DNA of 64,000 nucleotides from UBA1422 sp963676385 (lineage in GTDB: Bacteria > Bacillota > Clostridia > Peptostreptococcales > Anaerovoracaceae), in NCBI GenBank assembly GCA_963676385.2, contig CAXXMM010000010.1, positions 1-64,000 on the forward strand, written 5' to 3'. A program made the position numbers and the translations under genes. Shown in pieces: positions 27,024 through 34,630 of this stretch. The notes under the pieces were generated by a model that saw nothing but the letters and a program-made list of their open reading frames with translations, was not told the origin of the DNA and made no database searches. Each line of letters starts with the position of its first letter. Position 1 is the first letter of the stretch.

Positions 27024-27364
27024 TCTGGTGCTTGCATGACGATGTGCAGGGATTTTTTTAAGATTTCTACCTTAATTTTTTCCTCTTCTAGTTCCTTATT
27101 GATGCGTTTGTTTTCTCTTTCCAAGTCACGCATTTTGATTTTTATCTCCTGGGTACTCGTTGGCTTCGCCGTCAAATATCCTTTTTCTTCGGCATAAGTG
27201 CCCAGTTTATTTTTTCTTCTGTAATCTCTCACCCAACGGCAAACCGTATTAGTGTCGATTCCCATTTCTTCGGCTACGCTGGTGGCAGACTTTCCGCTGT
27301 TTAAGATAAATTCTGCTGTTTGGATTCTCATTTCTTCTGTGTACTTCGAGTTATTGCTTGGCAT
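27020..27364 (-). CDS. IS3-family transposase OrfA (copy 1)
   Basis: Helix-turn-helix protein of 114 residues that binds the IS ends. The HTH is SATSVAEEMGIDTNTVCRWV, and a leucine-zipper-like region follows (LERENKRINKELEEEKIK). The A7 slippery run near codon 103 precedes orfB, and the stop overlaps the orfB start by 4 bases. Confidence 0.93.
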   Translation of the reverse strand: MPSNNSKYTEEMRIQTAEFILNSGKSATSVAEEMGIDTNTVCRWVRDYRRKNKLGTYAEEKGYLTAKPTSTQEIKIKMRDLERENKRINKELEEEKIKVEILKKSLHIVMQAPE

Positions 27365-27525
27365 CTGTAATCTCCCTTTCTATGCATATGAAATTACAAT
27401 ACCCAGTGCTCGTTTTTCGACGCATACCAATTTAACAAAACCAATATAGCACTATTAAAACAAATTGCAATATGTATTTTTTAAATTTTCAGAATTATTT
27501 AAGGAAGACGTGATCACTATGGAAA

Positions 27526-27556
27526 TAAGCCCCTTGTGAAAAATTACAAAGGGCTT
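27526..27556 (-). terminator. Weak hairpin after the secreted-protein gene
   Basis: Inverted repeat AAGCCCCTTG / CAAAGGGCTT with one mismatch and an 8-10 base loop, downstream of the gene ending at 27579. The T-run is poor, so termination strength is doubtful. Confidence 0.45.
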
Positions 27557-27578
27557 GCAAAACGCTGGTTTTATATAA

Positions 27579-28025
27579 TTATTGAATTCGCTTAACCGTA
27601 TAGGAAAACTTCCATTTTGCGGTTTCCCCAGAATACCTTCCACGATTTTCTGTGACCACCACTGTGTTGGTGTATTTCAAAGTTTTGCCAACACTTAGCT
27701 TAACATATTTTGAAGTATGATTGGAGTCAGGATAACTGTCGTTTTCAGTGACCTTACTTACAATGGTAATCCCTCCTGTGGAAGACACGGTGCAAGATCC
27801 TCCGCTGTGTATTGTCTTCCCTTTTACACTCACCCTACAATTCCACTGGTTCCCCACATGATTGTTGTAAACCAAATGGATGTAATTACATGTAACCTTA
27901 TATTTTGCAGTCGCAGCCGACGCTTGCATTGGGTTGACAAAAGGTACCAATGTAAATGTCATTAATACAGCAGCCATAAGGCACATCAATAACGATTTTT
28001 TGGATTTTTTTATCAAATTCATCAT
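27579..28025 (-). CDS. Small secreted protein, unknown function
   Basis: A 148-residue protein with a clear signal peptide: basic MMNLIKKSKKS, hydrophobic core, and cleavage likely after QASA near residue 37. The mature part (~110 residues) is rich in Thr, Ser, Val and Lys with a beta-like pattern (YIHLVYNNHVGNQW, KTLKYTNTVVVTENRG), so a beta-sandwich is plausible. GGAGG precedes two adjacent ATGs (28025 and 28022); the second has better spacing. It lies between the IS and prmC and looks like cargo of the accessory insert. Confidence 0.65.
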   Translation of the reverse strand: MMNLIKKSKKSLLMCLMAAVLMTFTLVPFVNPMQASAATAKYKVTCNYIHLVYNNHVGNQWNCRVSVKGKTIHSGGSCTVSSTGGITIVSKVTENDSYPDSNHTSKYVKLSVGKTLKYTNTVVVTENRGRYSGETAKWKFSYTVKRIQ

Positions 28026-28170
28026 TAACCCTCCCCATTAAGTATACTAGAACATACACTTATAGTACCACTATGATTTAAATTGAGCAAATCACAATAG
28101 TTGAAACAGTTATTCGTTCTTTATAACTTTAAGAAAAATCTTATTTACCTTGAGGATACCACTTCCCTAC

Positions 28171-28212
28171 ATCAAAATTATCTAGCTAATCTGGCCAGTC
28201 ATGTGCATTCCA
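28171..28212 (-). repeat. Diverged remnant of an IS3-family orfB 3' end
   Basis: The minus strand encodes VGMHMTGQIS-stop, matching the C-terminus of the nearby transposase (VGMHMTAQMC-stop), with most bases of the IS end up to CTAGC retained. No terminal repeat or other transposase sequence is attached. It shows an older, decayed relative inserted in the same spacer. Confidence 0.6.
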
Positions 28213-28233
28213 ACAGCTCGGTTATTTGTAAAC

Positions 28234-28265
28234 AAAAAGCGCATTTTTGATGCGCTTTTTGTTTT
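28234..28265 (+). terminator. Strong hairpin with T-run
   Basis: AAAAAGCGCA (28234-28243) pairs with TGCGCTTTTT (28251-28260) around a 7-base loop and is followed by GTTTTT. It can act on either strand. No plus-strand gene feeds it, so it probably belonged to a lost gene. Confidence 0.65.
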
Positions 28266-28323
28266 TCCGCTGAAATTCTCCTGAAGTCCTCTATGTTTTC
28301 TAAAAAACTAGCATTATTTTAAT

Positions 28324-28370
28324 AAAATCTGTACTTTTTGACCCTAAAATGCCAAAAAAGTACAGATTTT
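28324..28370. repeat. Perfect 16-bp inverted repeat (AAAATCTGTACTTTTT)
   Basis: Arm 1 at 28324-28339 and arm 2 at 28355-28370 are exact inverses around a 15-base loop. The core GTACAGATTTTTT recurs at about 28453-28465. The hairpin is very AT-rich and ends in a T-run on both strands. It may be a bidirectional terminator or the trace of a small mobile element. Confidence 0.7.
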
Positions 28371-28578
28371 TTTGCATTATTTCTTAAATTAGTGAAAATT
28401 TGCTCGGTTTTTTCCAAAAAACGGAAAATTCATGGGTGTTTTTGCTGTTTTTGTACAGATTTTTTCGTTTTTTGACAAAAAATTAGAAATTCCGCCGCTG
28501 ACAACGTCTACCGCCCCAATCGCTGCCGTGGGATATCAACGCTATACACGATTGCACTCGTAGAAAGGAAATCGCCGC

Positions 28579-29559
28579 CTACTTCTCTTCCTCATGGTCT
28601 TTCTCTATCTCTTTCCCTTGCTTTTTCTCTTTCTTTTCCCTTTTTTCTCTTTTGTTCACTTTTTTATTTTCTTTCTCTTTTCCCCGCTCTTTCTTATTTC
28701 CTTTTTCTTTCCCCGCCAGCTTAACTGCTACCGTTCGATTCTGTCCTGCCAGGTCTTGATATACGGCGGCCTCTTCGAACGCCCCGGTTTCCGCCAAAAG
28801 GCCCTTTACTGCATCTGCCTGATCATGTCCGATTTCCAAAACAAGCCACCCCGCCTTCTTCAAGTGCTCCGGCGCTTGGGCTATAATTTTTTCATAAAAA
28901 TCCAACCCTGTGGGCCCACCATCCAAGGCATCTTGCGGTTCAAAGCGGCGAACTTCATCTTCCAGGGTGCTGATGACTTCCCGAGGAATATAGGGAGGAT
29001 TGCTAATAATCATATCATATTTTTTTCGGCCAATCGGCGAGAACAAATCCCCCAACAAAACATCCACTTTGACGCCCATTCTTTTGGCATTGGTCTGAAT
29101 TAATGCCTTGGCGGCCGCGCTGTGATCTGATGCGGAGACTTTAATGCCTGGGGTTCTCTTTGCCAAAGAAATGCCAATGACACCACTTCCGCTGCACAAA
29201 TCCAAAACGGTTTTTATTTTATTGGCCTTTATAATTTCTTCAGCCTTTTCCACCACCGTTTCTGTATCTTGGCGGGGAATCAGTACATCTTCCCGAACAC
29301 CAAAAGTCAACCCCATAAAGTCCTGAGTCCCGGTGATGTGTTGCAATGGCTTTCGCGTGGACCGCAGTGCGATTAAATCAAAATACTGTTCGCAAATTCG
29401 ATCTTCCACAATATCGGACCATTCCATAATAAATTCTGTCCGGTCAATGTTTTTCATAAAACAATAAAGCTGTTCTGCATCCACTTTGGGATCCGGGCAT
29501 TGGGCTTTTGTCAGTTGGGTTTGTCCCATCTTTACTAAATCTTTTACCGCTAAACTCAT
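28579..29559 (-). CDS. prmC: Release factor glutamine methyltransferase with charged C-terminal tail
   Basis: SAM-dependent enzyme that methylates the GGQ glutamine of release factors. Class I methyltransferase fold: VLDLCSGSGVIGISLAKRTP binds SAM and the catalytic IISNPPYIP (NPPY) motif follows. RQDTETVVE and LEIGHDQ are also conserved. Residues from about 282 to 326 form an extra tail made almost only of Lys, Glu, Arg, Asn and Gly, absent from typical ~280-residue PrmC. The start overlaps the DUF1385 stop by 4 bases. Confidence 0.94.
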   Translation of the reverse strand: MSLAVKDLVKMGQTQLTKAQCPDPKVDAEQLYCFMKNIDRTEFIMEWSDIVEDRICEQYFDLIALRSTRKPLQHITGTQDFMGLTFGVREDVLIPRQDTETVVEKAEEIIKANKIKTVLDLCSGSGVIGISLAKRTPGIKVSASDHSAAAKALIQTNAKRMGVKVDVLLGDLFSPIGRKKYDMIISNPPYIPREVISTLEDEVRRFEPQDALDGGPTGLDFYEKIIAQAPEHLKKAGWLVLEIGHDQADAVKGLLAETGAFEEAAVYQDLAGQNRTVAVKLAGKEKGNKKERGKEKENKKVNKREKREKKEKKQGKEIEKDHEEEK

Positions 29560-30650
29560 ACTTCTTCGTTATCCTTTGCTATTTCAATTTTTGATACTGG
29601 GGCATTTTCAAGGCTGGCCTCGGGGTTTGGTACTACATCAGATTCTATTGTACCCTCTGGCTCAATTGTAATCAAGCGTCCATCCAAATCACAGGGGCCT
29701 TCTCCGAGGGGAAGGGATTCATCCGTCACGGCTTTCACGGCAGCAATAGCAACTTCCAATTGCTTATCGTTGGGTTCGGCGGTGGTCAATTTCTGAAGAT
29801 ATAATCCGGGCAAACTGAGGATTTTTACCACCCACCCATCGCTTCTGCCTGCCCATCGAAGAAGCTCGTAGGACAAGCCTGCAATGAAGGGAATCAGTAG
29901 CAATCGAGACAAAATTCGCCATAAAAGGTTGGGCCACCCCAACAAGGAAAACAGCACCAAACTGATTACCATGACAAACATGAGAAAGCTAGTTCCGCAA
30001 CGGGGATGCAAGGTGTAATATTTGCGACAGTTGGCAGGTGTCAGTTCTTCGCCTTTTTCCAGACAATGGATGCATTTGTGCTCCGCCCCATGATATTCAA
30101 AGACCCGATGGATATCTTCCATTTTAGAGATAAGAACCACATAGAGCACAAACAGCGCAATCCGCAGGATGCCTTCTGCCAAATTCAATAATATCTCGTT
30201 GTGTGTAAATATTTTGAGCCAGGACACGGCAGCTGTGGGACCGATGATAAAGATTCCAACGGTAAAAGCCAGGGCGAGGATTACAGAAAGATAAATCATC
30301 ACGTTCCAAGCGCCTTTTTTCCCAAATTTGGCTTCCAGCCACAAGGTGAAACGATCCGATTCCATTTCCCCTTCACCTTCGTAAGCTTCCAGCAAGTCCG
30401 CCGAATACATCAGAGTTTTGATGCCCTGGACCATAGAAGCGATAAAGACAACCACCCCTCGGATAATTGGAACGTTACGCCAGGAAGACACCGGTGGCAA
30501 CTCCTCATTTTTCATATGTAGGGTGCCATCGGGAAGGCGAACCACAACGGCTGCCCGTTTGGTACTCTTCATCATAATTCCTTCCATGACTGCCTGCCCT
30601 CCGGTTTTCGTTGGACATGCGTCTTTTAGGAAAATCTTGCTTAAATCCAT
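29556..30650 (-). CDS. DUF1385 membrane protein (YqhQ-like)
   Basis: Integral membrane protein of 364 residues, family DUF1385. It opens with the conserved GGQAVMEGIMMKS, has several hydrophobic segments (roughly residues 110-170 and 235-290), and the conserved YHGAEHKCIHC and LHPRCGTSF motifs, whose His and Cys residues could bind metal. Function is not established for the family. The ATG at 30650 lies just after the rho stop with GGGG upstream; a frame starting at 30758 would overlap rho by about 100 bases and is rejected. Position between rho and prmC is typical of Clostridia. Confidence 0.9.
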   Translation of the reverse strand: MDLSKIFLKDACPTKTGGQAVMEGIMMKSTKRAAVVVRLPDGTLHMKNEELPPVSSWRNVPIIRGVVVFIASMVQGIKTLMYSADLLEAYEGEGEMESDRFTLWLEAKFGKKGAWNVMIYLSVILALAFTVGIFIIGPTAAVSWLKIFTHNEILLNLAEGILRIALFVLYVVLISKMEDIHRVFEYHGAEHKCIHCLEKGEELTPANCRKYYTLHPRCGTSFLMFVMVISLVLFSLLGWPNLLWRILSRLLLIPFIAGLSYELLRWAGRSDGWVVKILSLPGLYLQKLTTAEPNDKQLEVAIAAVKAVTDESLPLGEGPCDLDGRLITIEPEGTIESDVVPNPEASLENAPVSKIEIAKDNEEV

Positions 30651-30651
30651 A

Positions 30652-32109
30652 TTACCCCTCAAGTTTGATTTTTTTGATAAGCTGAATAAATTCAGCATTG
30701 TTTCGTGTATGTGCCAAATGGTCGATAATTGCTTCTGTGACTTCTTGGGTATCCCCATTGCCCAGTGCCCGTCGCATGTACCAAATGGCTTCCATTTCTG
30801 CGGGAGACATAAGCAGGTCTTCCCGCCTGGTTCCGGATTTGTTCAGGTTGATTGCCGGGAAGATCCGTTTTTCGGAAAGCTTTCTGTCCAAATGCAGTTC
30901 CATGTTCCCGGTGCCTTTGAATTCTTCAAAGATGACGTCATCCATTCGGCTGCCGGTTTCAATAAGGGCGGTGGCCAAAATAGTAATGCTTCCCCCTTCT
31001 TCCATTTTTCGGGCTGCACCAAAAAACTTCTTTGGCTTATACAGTGCTGATGGATCCAAACCACCGGACAAGGTTCTGCCGGAAGCAGGCACCACCAAAT
31101 TGTACGCACGGGCGAGCCTGGTAATGCTATCCAACAAAATCACAACATCTTTTCCGTGTTCCACAAGGCGTTGAGCTCTGGCCAATACCATTTCCGCAAC
31201 TTTCACGTGATGCTGTGGCTGTTCATCAAACGTGGAATAAATAACTTCTCCCCCAACAAGGGACCGCTTCATATCTGTTACTTCTTCCGGTCGCTCATCT
31301 ACAAGTAGGACAATCATTTCTACTTCAGGATATTTCTTCTCGATGCTGTTGGCAATTTTTTTGAGGAGCACTGTTTTGCCGGCTTTGGGGGCCGCAACAA
31401 TTAATCCTCGCTGCCCTTTGCCAATTGGCGCAACCAAATCAATTACTCTGGTAGCCAAATCTTGACTTCTTCCTTCCAAGGTAATTCTCTGGTTGGGGAA
31501 AATCGGTGTTAGGCTATCAAAGTCCGGACGTCTTCGTGCAACCCCGGGCTCGTCATCATTGACAGTAGTCACGTACAAAAGGGCACCAAACTTTTCTCCC
31601 GGATTGGGTAGCCTGCTAATCCCTTTTATTTTATCCCCGGTTTTCAAATTAAAACGTCTGATTTGAGACGGAGATACATAAATGTCCTTGTCGCTGGTCA
31701 AAAAGTTTGAAAATCTGAGGAATCCAAACCCTCCTTCCGCCAAATCCAAAATGCCCTCCACCTCCGGCCGTTCATCAGCAACGGTGGTGGGTGCCGCTTC
31801 AGCGCCTACCTCTCCTTCTTCCTCCGGTGTTGCTTCTGTCTCTGCCGGAATCATATCACAGGGCGCAGCGGTTTCTCCCGGAATCGTATCACCGTTTTCA
31901 GGAGTTTCTGACCGGGTTTCCTTTTTGCTATCTTTGGCATGTTTGGCCACTCTGGTCACAGTTGGTTTCTTTTCAGGTGCCTCTCGCAGGGCCAATAAGG
32001 CTTCAATAATCTCAGCCTTTTTCATCCCATTGGTTCCTTCAACGCCAAAAGCCGCCGCAACTTGTCTCAGTTCGGCAATTTTTTTCGACTTTAATACTTG
32101 CTCTTCCAT
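30652..32109 (-). CDS. rho: Transcription termination factor Rho
   Basis: Hexameric RNA-dependent ATPase (485 residues). An N-terminal Rho_N SAP-like segment (LKSKKIAELRQVAAAFG) is followed by a low-complexity acidic linker (residues ~50-115). The RNA-binding cold-shock-like domain then contains EGGFGFLR and DIYVSPSQIRRF. Walker A is APKAGKTVLLK, Walker B VVILLDSITRLARAYN, and the R-loop region GGLDPSALYKPK is present. The linker is longer than in E. coli Rho (419 residues). A promoter and leader hairpin lie upstream. Confidence 0.96.
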   Translation of the reverse strand: MEEQVLKSKKIAELRQVAAAFGVEGTNGMKKAEIIEALLALREAPEKKPTVTRVAKHAKDSKKETRSETPENGDTIPGETAAPCDMIPAETEATPEEEGEVGAEAAPTTVADERPEVEGILDLAEGGFGFLRFSNFLTSDKDIYVSPSQIRRFNLKTGDKIKGISRLPNPGEKFGALLYVTTVNDDEPGVARRRPDFDSLTPIFPNQRITLEGRSQDLATRVIDLVAPIGKGQRGLIVAAPKAGKTVLLKKIANSIEKKYPEVEMIVLLVDERPEEVTDMKRSLVGGEVIYSTFDEQPQHHVKVAEMVLARAQRLVEHGKDVVILLDSITRLARAYNLVVPASGRTLSGGLDPSALYKPKKFFGAARKMEEGGSITILATALIETGSRMDDVIFEEFKGTGNMELHLDRKLSEKRIFPAINLNKSGTRREDLLMSPAEMEAIWYMRRALGNGDTQEVTEAIIDHLAHTRNNAEFIQLIKKIKLEG

Positions 32110-32160
32110 AGATTTATCTTTCTTCTTACGATGTGTTAGGACGATAACATAGGGGAAGTG

Positions 32161-32237
32161 TATCAGACAGGCGAAACTCGCCTGATAGAATGTTTGATAA
32201 TATGAAGTAATATATACTTTTTGCCGCCATTTTGCAA
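32161..32237 (-). promoter_or_regulatory. rho promoter and leader hairpin
   Basis: On the minus strand, TTGCAA (32232-32237) and TATATT (32209-32214) are 17 bases apart. Downstream, at 32161-32187, TATCAGGCGA and CGCCTG(TC)TGATA form a hairpin in the ~95-base leader. rho is autoregulated in several bacteria through its leader; whether this hairpin does so is inference. Confidence 0.55.
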
Positions 32238-32256
32238 GAGGGAAAGCAAAATCTCA

Positions 32257-32285
32257 TTGACAAGGTATTTTTTCACCACTATACT
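32257..32285 (+). promoter_or_regulatory. Sigma-A promoter for the 82-aa membrane protein
   Basis: TTGACA at 32257-32262 and TATACT at 32280-32285 with a 17-base spacer, divergent from the rho promoter 20 bp away. Confidence 0.75.
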
Positions 32286-32338
32286 GAATCCAAGTTAATG
32301 GGCCCTTGAATCGTTAGGGGAAGAAAAGGAGAAATTAT

Positions 32339-32587
32339 ATGGATCAAAATAATGCACCTGTGGTACGCACCTCAGACTGGATCATCACCCTTTTACTGGT
32401 TGCCATTCCTATTGTTAATTTGATTATGTTGCTTGTTTGGAGTTTTGGTGGCGGTGCAAATCCCAACAAAGCCAATTTTGCCAAGGCATCCCTCATTTGG
32501 ATGGCGATTGGAATTGTATTGACCGTTATTTTTTATTCGATCTTTGGTGCTGCTATGTTTGCGGCCCTTAGCCAAGCCAGTTATTAA
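32339..32587 (+). CDS. Small membrane protein (82 aa)
   Basis: Two hydrophobic helices (WIITLLLVAIPIVNLIMLLVW and LIWMAIGIVLTVIFYSIFG) joined by a polar GGGANPNKANFAKA loop. AAGGAG precedes the ATG, a consensus promoter lies upstream and a terminator downstream, so it is an independent single-gene unit. The layout is common in clostridial hypothetical proteins; function unknown. Confidence 0.75.
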   Translation: MDQNNAPVVRTSDWIITLLLVAIPIVNLIMLLVWSFGGGANPNKANFAKASLIWMAIGIVLTVIFYSIFGAAMFAALSQASY

Positions 32588-32600
32588 GCCAATTTGTATC

Positions 32601-32637
32601 AAAAACGCAGCCTCATTGGAAGGCTGCGTTTTTTTGT
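32601..32637 (+). terminator. Rho-independent terminator
   Basis: AACGCAGCCT pairs with AGGCTGCGTT around a 7-base loop, followed by TTTTTGTTTTTT. It ends the 82-aa gene and, with an A-run on the other side, could also work for hbd-side transcripts. Confidence 0.88.
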
Positions 32638-32682
32638 TTTTTCAGAAAGATCTAGGCCGTTATCTTTAATAACCTTCTCTGT

Positions 32683-33531
32683 TTATTTGCTGTAGTTGTA
32701 AAAGCCGATTCCGGTTTTCATCCCCAGCTTGTTGCCGCGAACCATTTTTCGAAGTAGTGGATGTGCTCTGTATTTTGGATCACCAAACTCAGCATAAAGA
32801 ACATCCATAATAGCCAGACATACGTCCAAACCAATCAAATCGCCTAATGCCAATGGACCCATGGGGTGGTTTGCCCCAAGCTTCATTGCGTTATCAATGC
32901 CTTCAGCATTTGCAACGCCTTCAGCTAAAATACCAATGGCTTCATTGATCATTGGAATCAAAATTCTGTTAACGACAAATCCTGGAGCTTCTGCAACTTC
33001 AACAGGTGTTTTGCCTAAGGATTCAGTCAGAGCCAAAATAGTAGATTTGGTTTCTTCGGAAGTGGCCAAACCTTTGATGATTTCCACCAATTTCATTGCA
33101 GGAACCGGATTGAAAAAATGCATCCCAATAATTTTGTCAGGTCTGCCGGTTGCCGTGGCAATCTCAGTAATGGAAAGGGATGAGGTGTTGGTAGCAATAA
33201 TTGTGCCCGGCTTGCAAAGCGCATCCAATTCAGCAAACAAAGCCTTCTTTGCTTCCATATCTTCCGTTGCAGCTTCAATAATCAAGTCAGCATCGGCCAC
33301 AATACTAATGTCTGTGGATCCATGAATTCTGCTGAGGACTGCCGCTTTGTCGTCTGCAGTGATCTTTTCTCTTGCCACAAGTTTATCTAGATTTTTGGTT
33401 ACTGTGGCGATACCCTTTTCAACAGACGACTCTCTTCTGGCACGAAGAACCACCTCGTACCCATTTTGTGCCAGGACCTGGATAATCCCTGCGCCCATTG
33501 TGCCGGTGCCTAATACGCCGATTTTTTTCAT
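32683..33531 (-). CDS. hbd: 3-hydroxybutyryl-CoA dehydrogenase
   Basis: NAD(P)H-dependent interconversion of acetoacetyl-CoA and 3-hydroxybutyryl-CoA in butyrate-type fermentation or fatty acid degradation (282 residues). Rossmann motif GVLGTGTMGAGI at the N-terminus; catalytic His in GMHFFNPVPAMKLVE; PGFVVNRILIPMINEA and HPMGPLALGDLIGLD in the C-terminal domain. AGGAGG precedes the ATG. It stands alone; thiolase, crotonase and bcd genes are not adjacent. Confidence 0.95.
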   Translation of the reverse strand: MKKIGVLGTGTMGAGIIQVLAQNGYEVVLRARRESSVEKGIATVTKNLDKLVAREKITADDKAAVLSRIHGSTDISIVADADLIIEAATEDMEAKKALFAELDALCKPGTIIATNTSSLSITEIATATGRPDKIIGMHFFNPVPAMKLVEIIKGLATSEETKSTILALTESLGKTPVEVAEAPGFVVNRILIPMINEAIGILAEGVANAEGIDNAMKLGANHPMGPLALGDLIGLDVCLAIMDVLYAEFGDPKYRAHPLLRKMVRGNKLGMKTGIGFYNYSK

Positions 33532-33642
33532 TTGTTTTCCTCCTTAGTAAAGACATATATATTTATTTGATATTGTAAACATTTTGCCAACTGGTTTTGT
33601 ACTGGTATTATATCAGTAAACAGCCTCGTTGAAAATCTATTT

Positions 33643-34626
33643 TTATAATGGCAGTATCCAATGTATCACATCCATCCAAAGGGGAATGGTAACCATGGAC
33701 AAAACGGTGGTAAAAAAGATAATTTTGCTAGCCATTAAGGCATCTTGCCCCTCCTGTTTGACCACCACTGAAATGATGGCCGCCGTAGGCAATGCCGTCG
33801 CAATAATCAAAATCCCTTTCATTACCGGATCAATGGGTAAAAAGTACACTGCCAACGTGGTAATTGCCGGCAACAAAATTAATTTTACAAGAGAAGATTC
33901 CCAAACAATTCTGTTGCGGAACATGTCCAAAAATTTTGTTCCTGCCAAGGTTGCTCCAATGAACATCATTGCCAAAGGGGTGGCAATTCCTGCCATGTAG
34001 TCCAAATACGTCCCCACCGGATTATCCAAGGAAATGTGTCCAAAGCAAATGATAAAACCGATTACCATGGAAAGAATATTTGGGTTTAACATGAGCCGAA
34101 CTGTCACTTTCCAAGCCTTCTGCATTCCAGTAATCAGCCGAACTTTTTTACTGACACAAACGGCGGATTTATCCTTGCCTCCATCCTTTCGCAAACGGTA
34201 AAGTCCATAGGTGAAGGTGTATAAATTCAAGGCAATGTTATGTCCCATAATGAGGAACAAGCCTTCTTGCCCAAAAAACAACAGGGCAATGGGAAAGCCC
34301 ATAAACCCGTTATTGGGCGCGGCCATGGATAACTCCGCAACGGCGGCAACGCGAGGCGGATATTTCAGCCCCTTGGTCCACAGTCTTGCAAACACTGCAT
34401 ACACCCCAAACAGGCCGCAGGAAAGCAAAGTGATAACCAATAGTTGACCGGCCAAAGCCGAAGACATATCAAGGGTGCCAATTTTGTATGCCAAAAGACA
34501 AGGAAATGCAAAGTAAGAAATAAACGAATGGAGCCCTTCTGCCATTCCTTGATTAATAACCTGAAGCTTCCTCAGAATATATCCGGTGAAGACCAGTGCA
34601 AACAGCACAAAAAATTGACCATACAT
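33643..34626 (-). CDS. AEC family transporter (auxin efflux carrier type)
   Basis: Membrane transporter of about 327 residues with roughly ten hydrophobic segments, PF03547-like. Typical features are TGYILRKL at the N-terminus, MAAPNNGFMGFPIALL near residue 110, LNPNILSMVIGF in the middle and IGATLAGTKFLDM near the second half start. Bacterial members export or import malate and other organic acids. The start follows the DUF1846 stop by 4 bases; a TTG at 34638 is an alternative. Confidence 0.88.
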   Translation of the reverse strand: MYGQFFVLFALVFTGYILRKLQVINQGMAEGLHSFISYFAFPCLLAYKIGTLDMSSALAGQLLVITLLSCGLFGVYAVFARLWTKGLKYPPRVAAVAELSMAAPNNGFMGFPIALLFFGQEGLFLIMGHNIALNLYTFTYGLYRLRKDGGKDKSAVCVSKKVRLITGMQKAWKVTVRLMLNPNILSMVIGFIICFGHISLDNPVGTYLDYMAGIATPLAMMFIGATLAGTKFLDMFRNRIVWESSLVKLILLPAITTLAVYFLPIDPVMKGILIIATALPTAAIISVVVKQEGQDALMASKIIFFTTVLSMVTIPLWMDVIHWILPL

Positions 34627-34630
34627 GCCG

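Larger units (their letters stand above)
26080..27429 (-). mobile_element. IS3-family insertion sequence, copy 1 (1350 bp)
   Basis: Complete element with two overlapping transposase frames. Ends are TGGACTGCGTCGA and, inverted, TGGTATGCGTCGA, a 13-bp imperfect terminal repeat starting TG as in IS3. The limits come from comparing with the second copy at 44148-45497, which has the same length and appears identical. There is no target duplication here (GGTT left, ATTT right), and the RHS sequence on one side does not continue on the other, so insertion was followed by deletion or recombination. Confidence 0.93.
28026..28578. other. Intergenic region with IS remnant, terminator hairpin and a large inverted repeat
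   Basis: This 553-bp spacer before prmC holds no supported gene. It contains the IS remnant at 28171-28212, a hairpin at 28234-28260, and a 16-bp inverted repeat at 28324-28370 with a partial third arm at 28451-28466. The section 28300-28490 is dominated by A and T runs. Confidence 0.6.

Noticed and set aside
26080..27433. Target-site duplication for IS copy 1
   Set aside because: Flanks GGTT and ATTT differ, and the gene on one side does not continue on the other.
28320..28470. CRISPR-like repeats
   Set aside because: Only two to three arms, inverted and irregularly spaced, without cas genes anywhere in the window.
28594..29103. 169-codon plus-strand frame opposite prmC
   Set aside because: Its Phe/Leu-rich start is the antisense of the lysine-rich PrmC tail; prmC has full family motifs on the minus strand.
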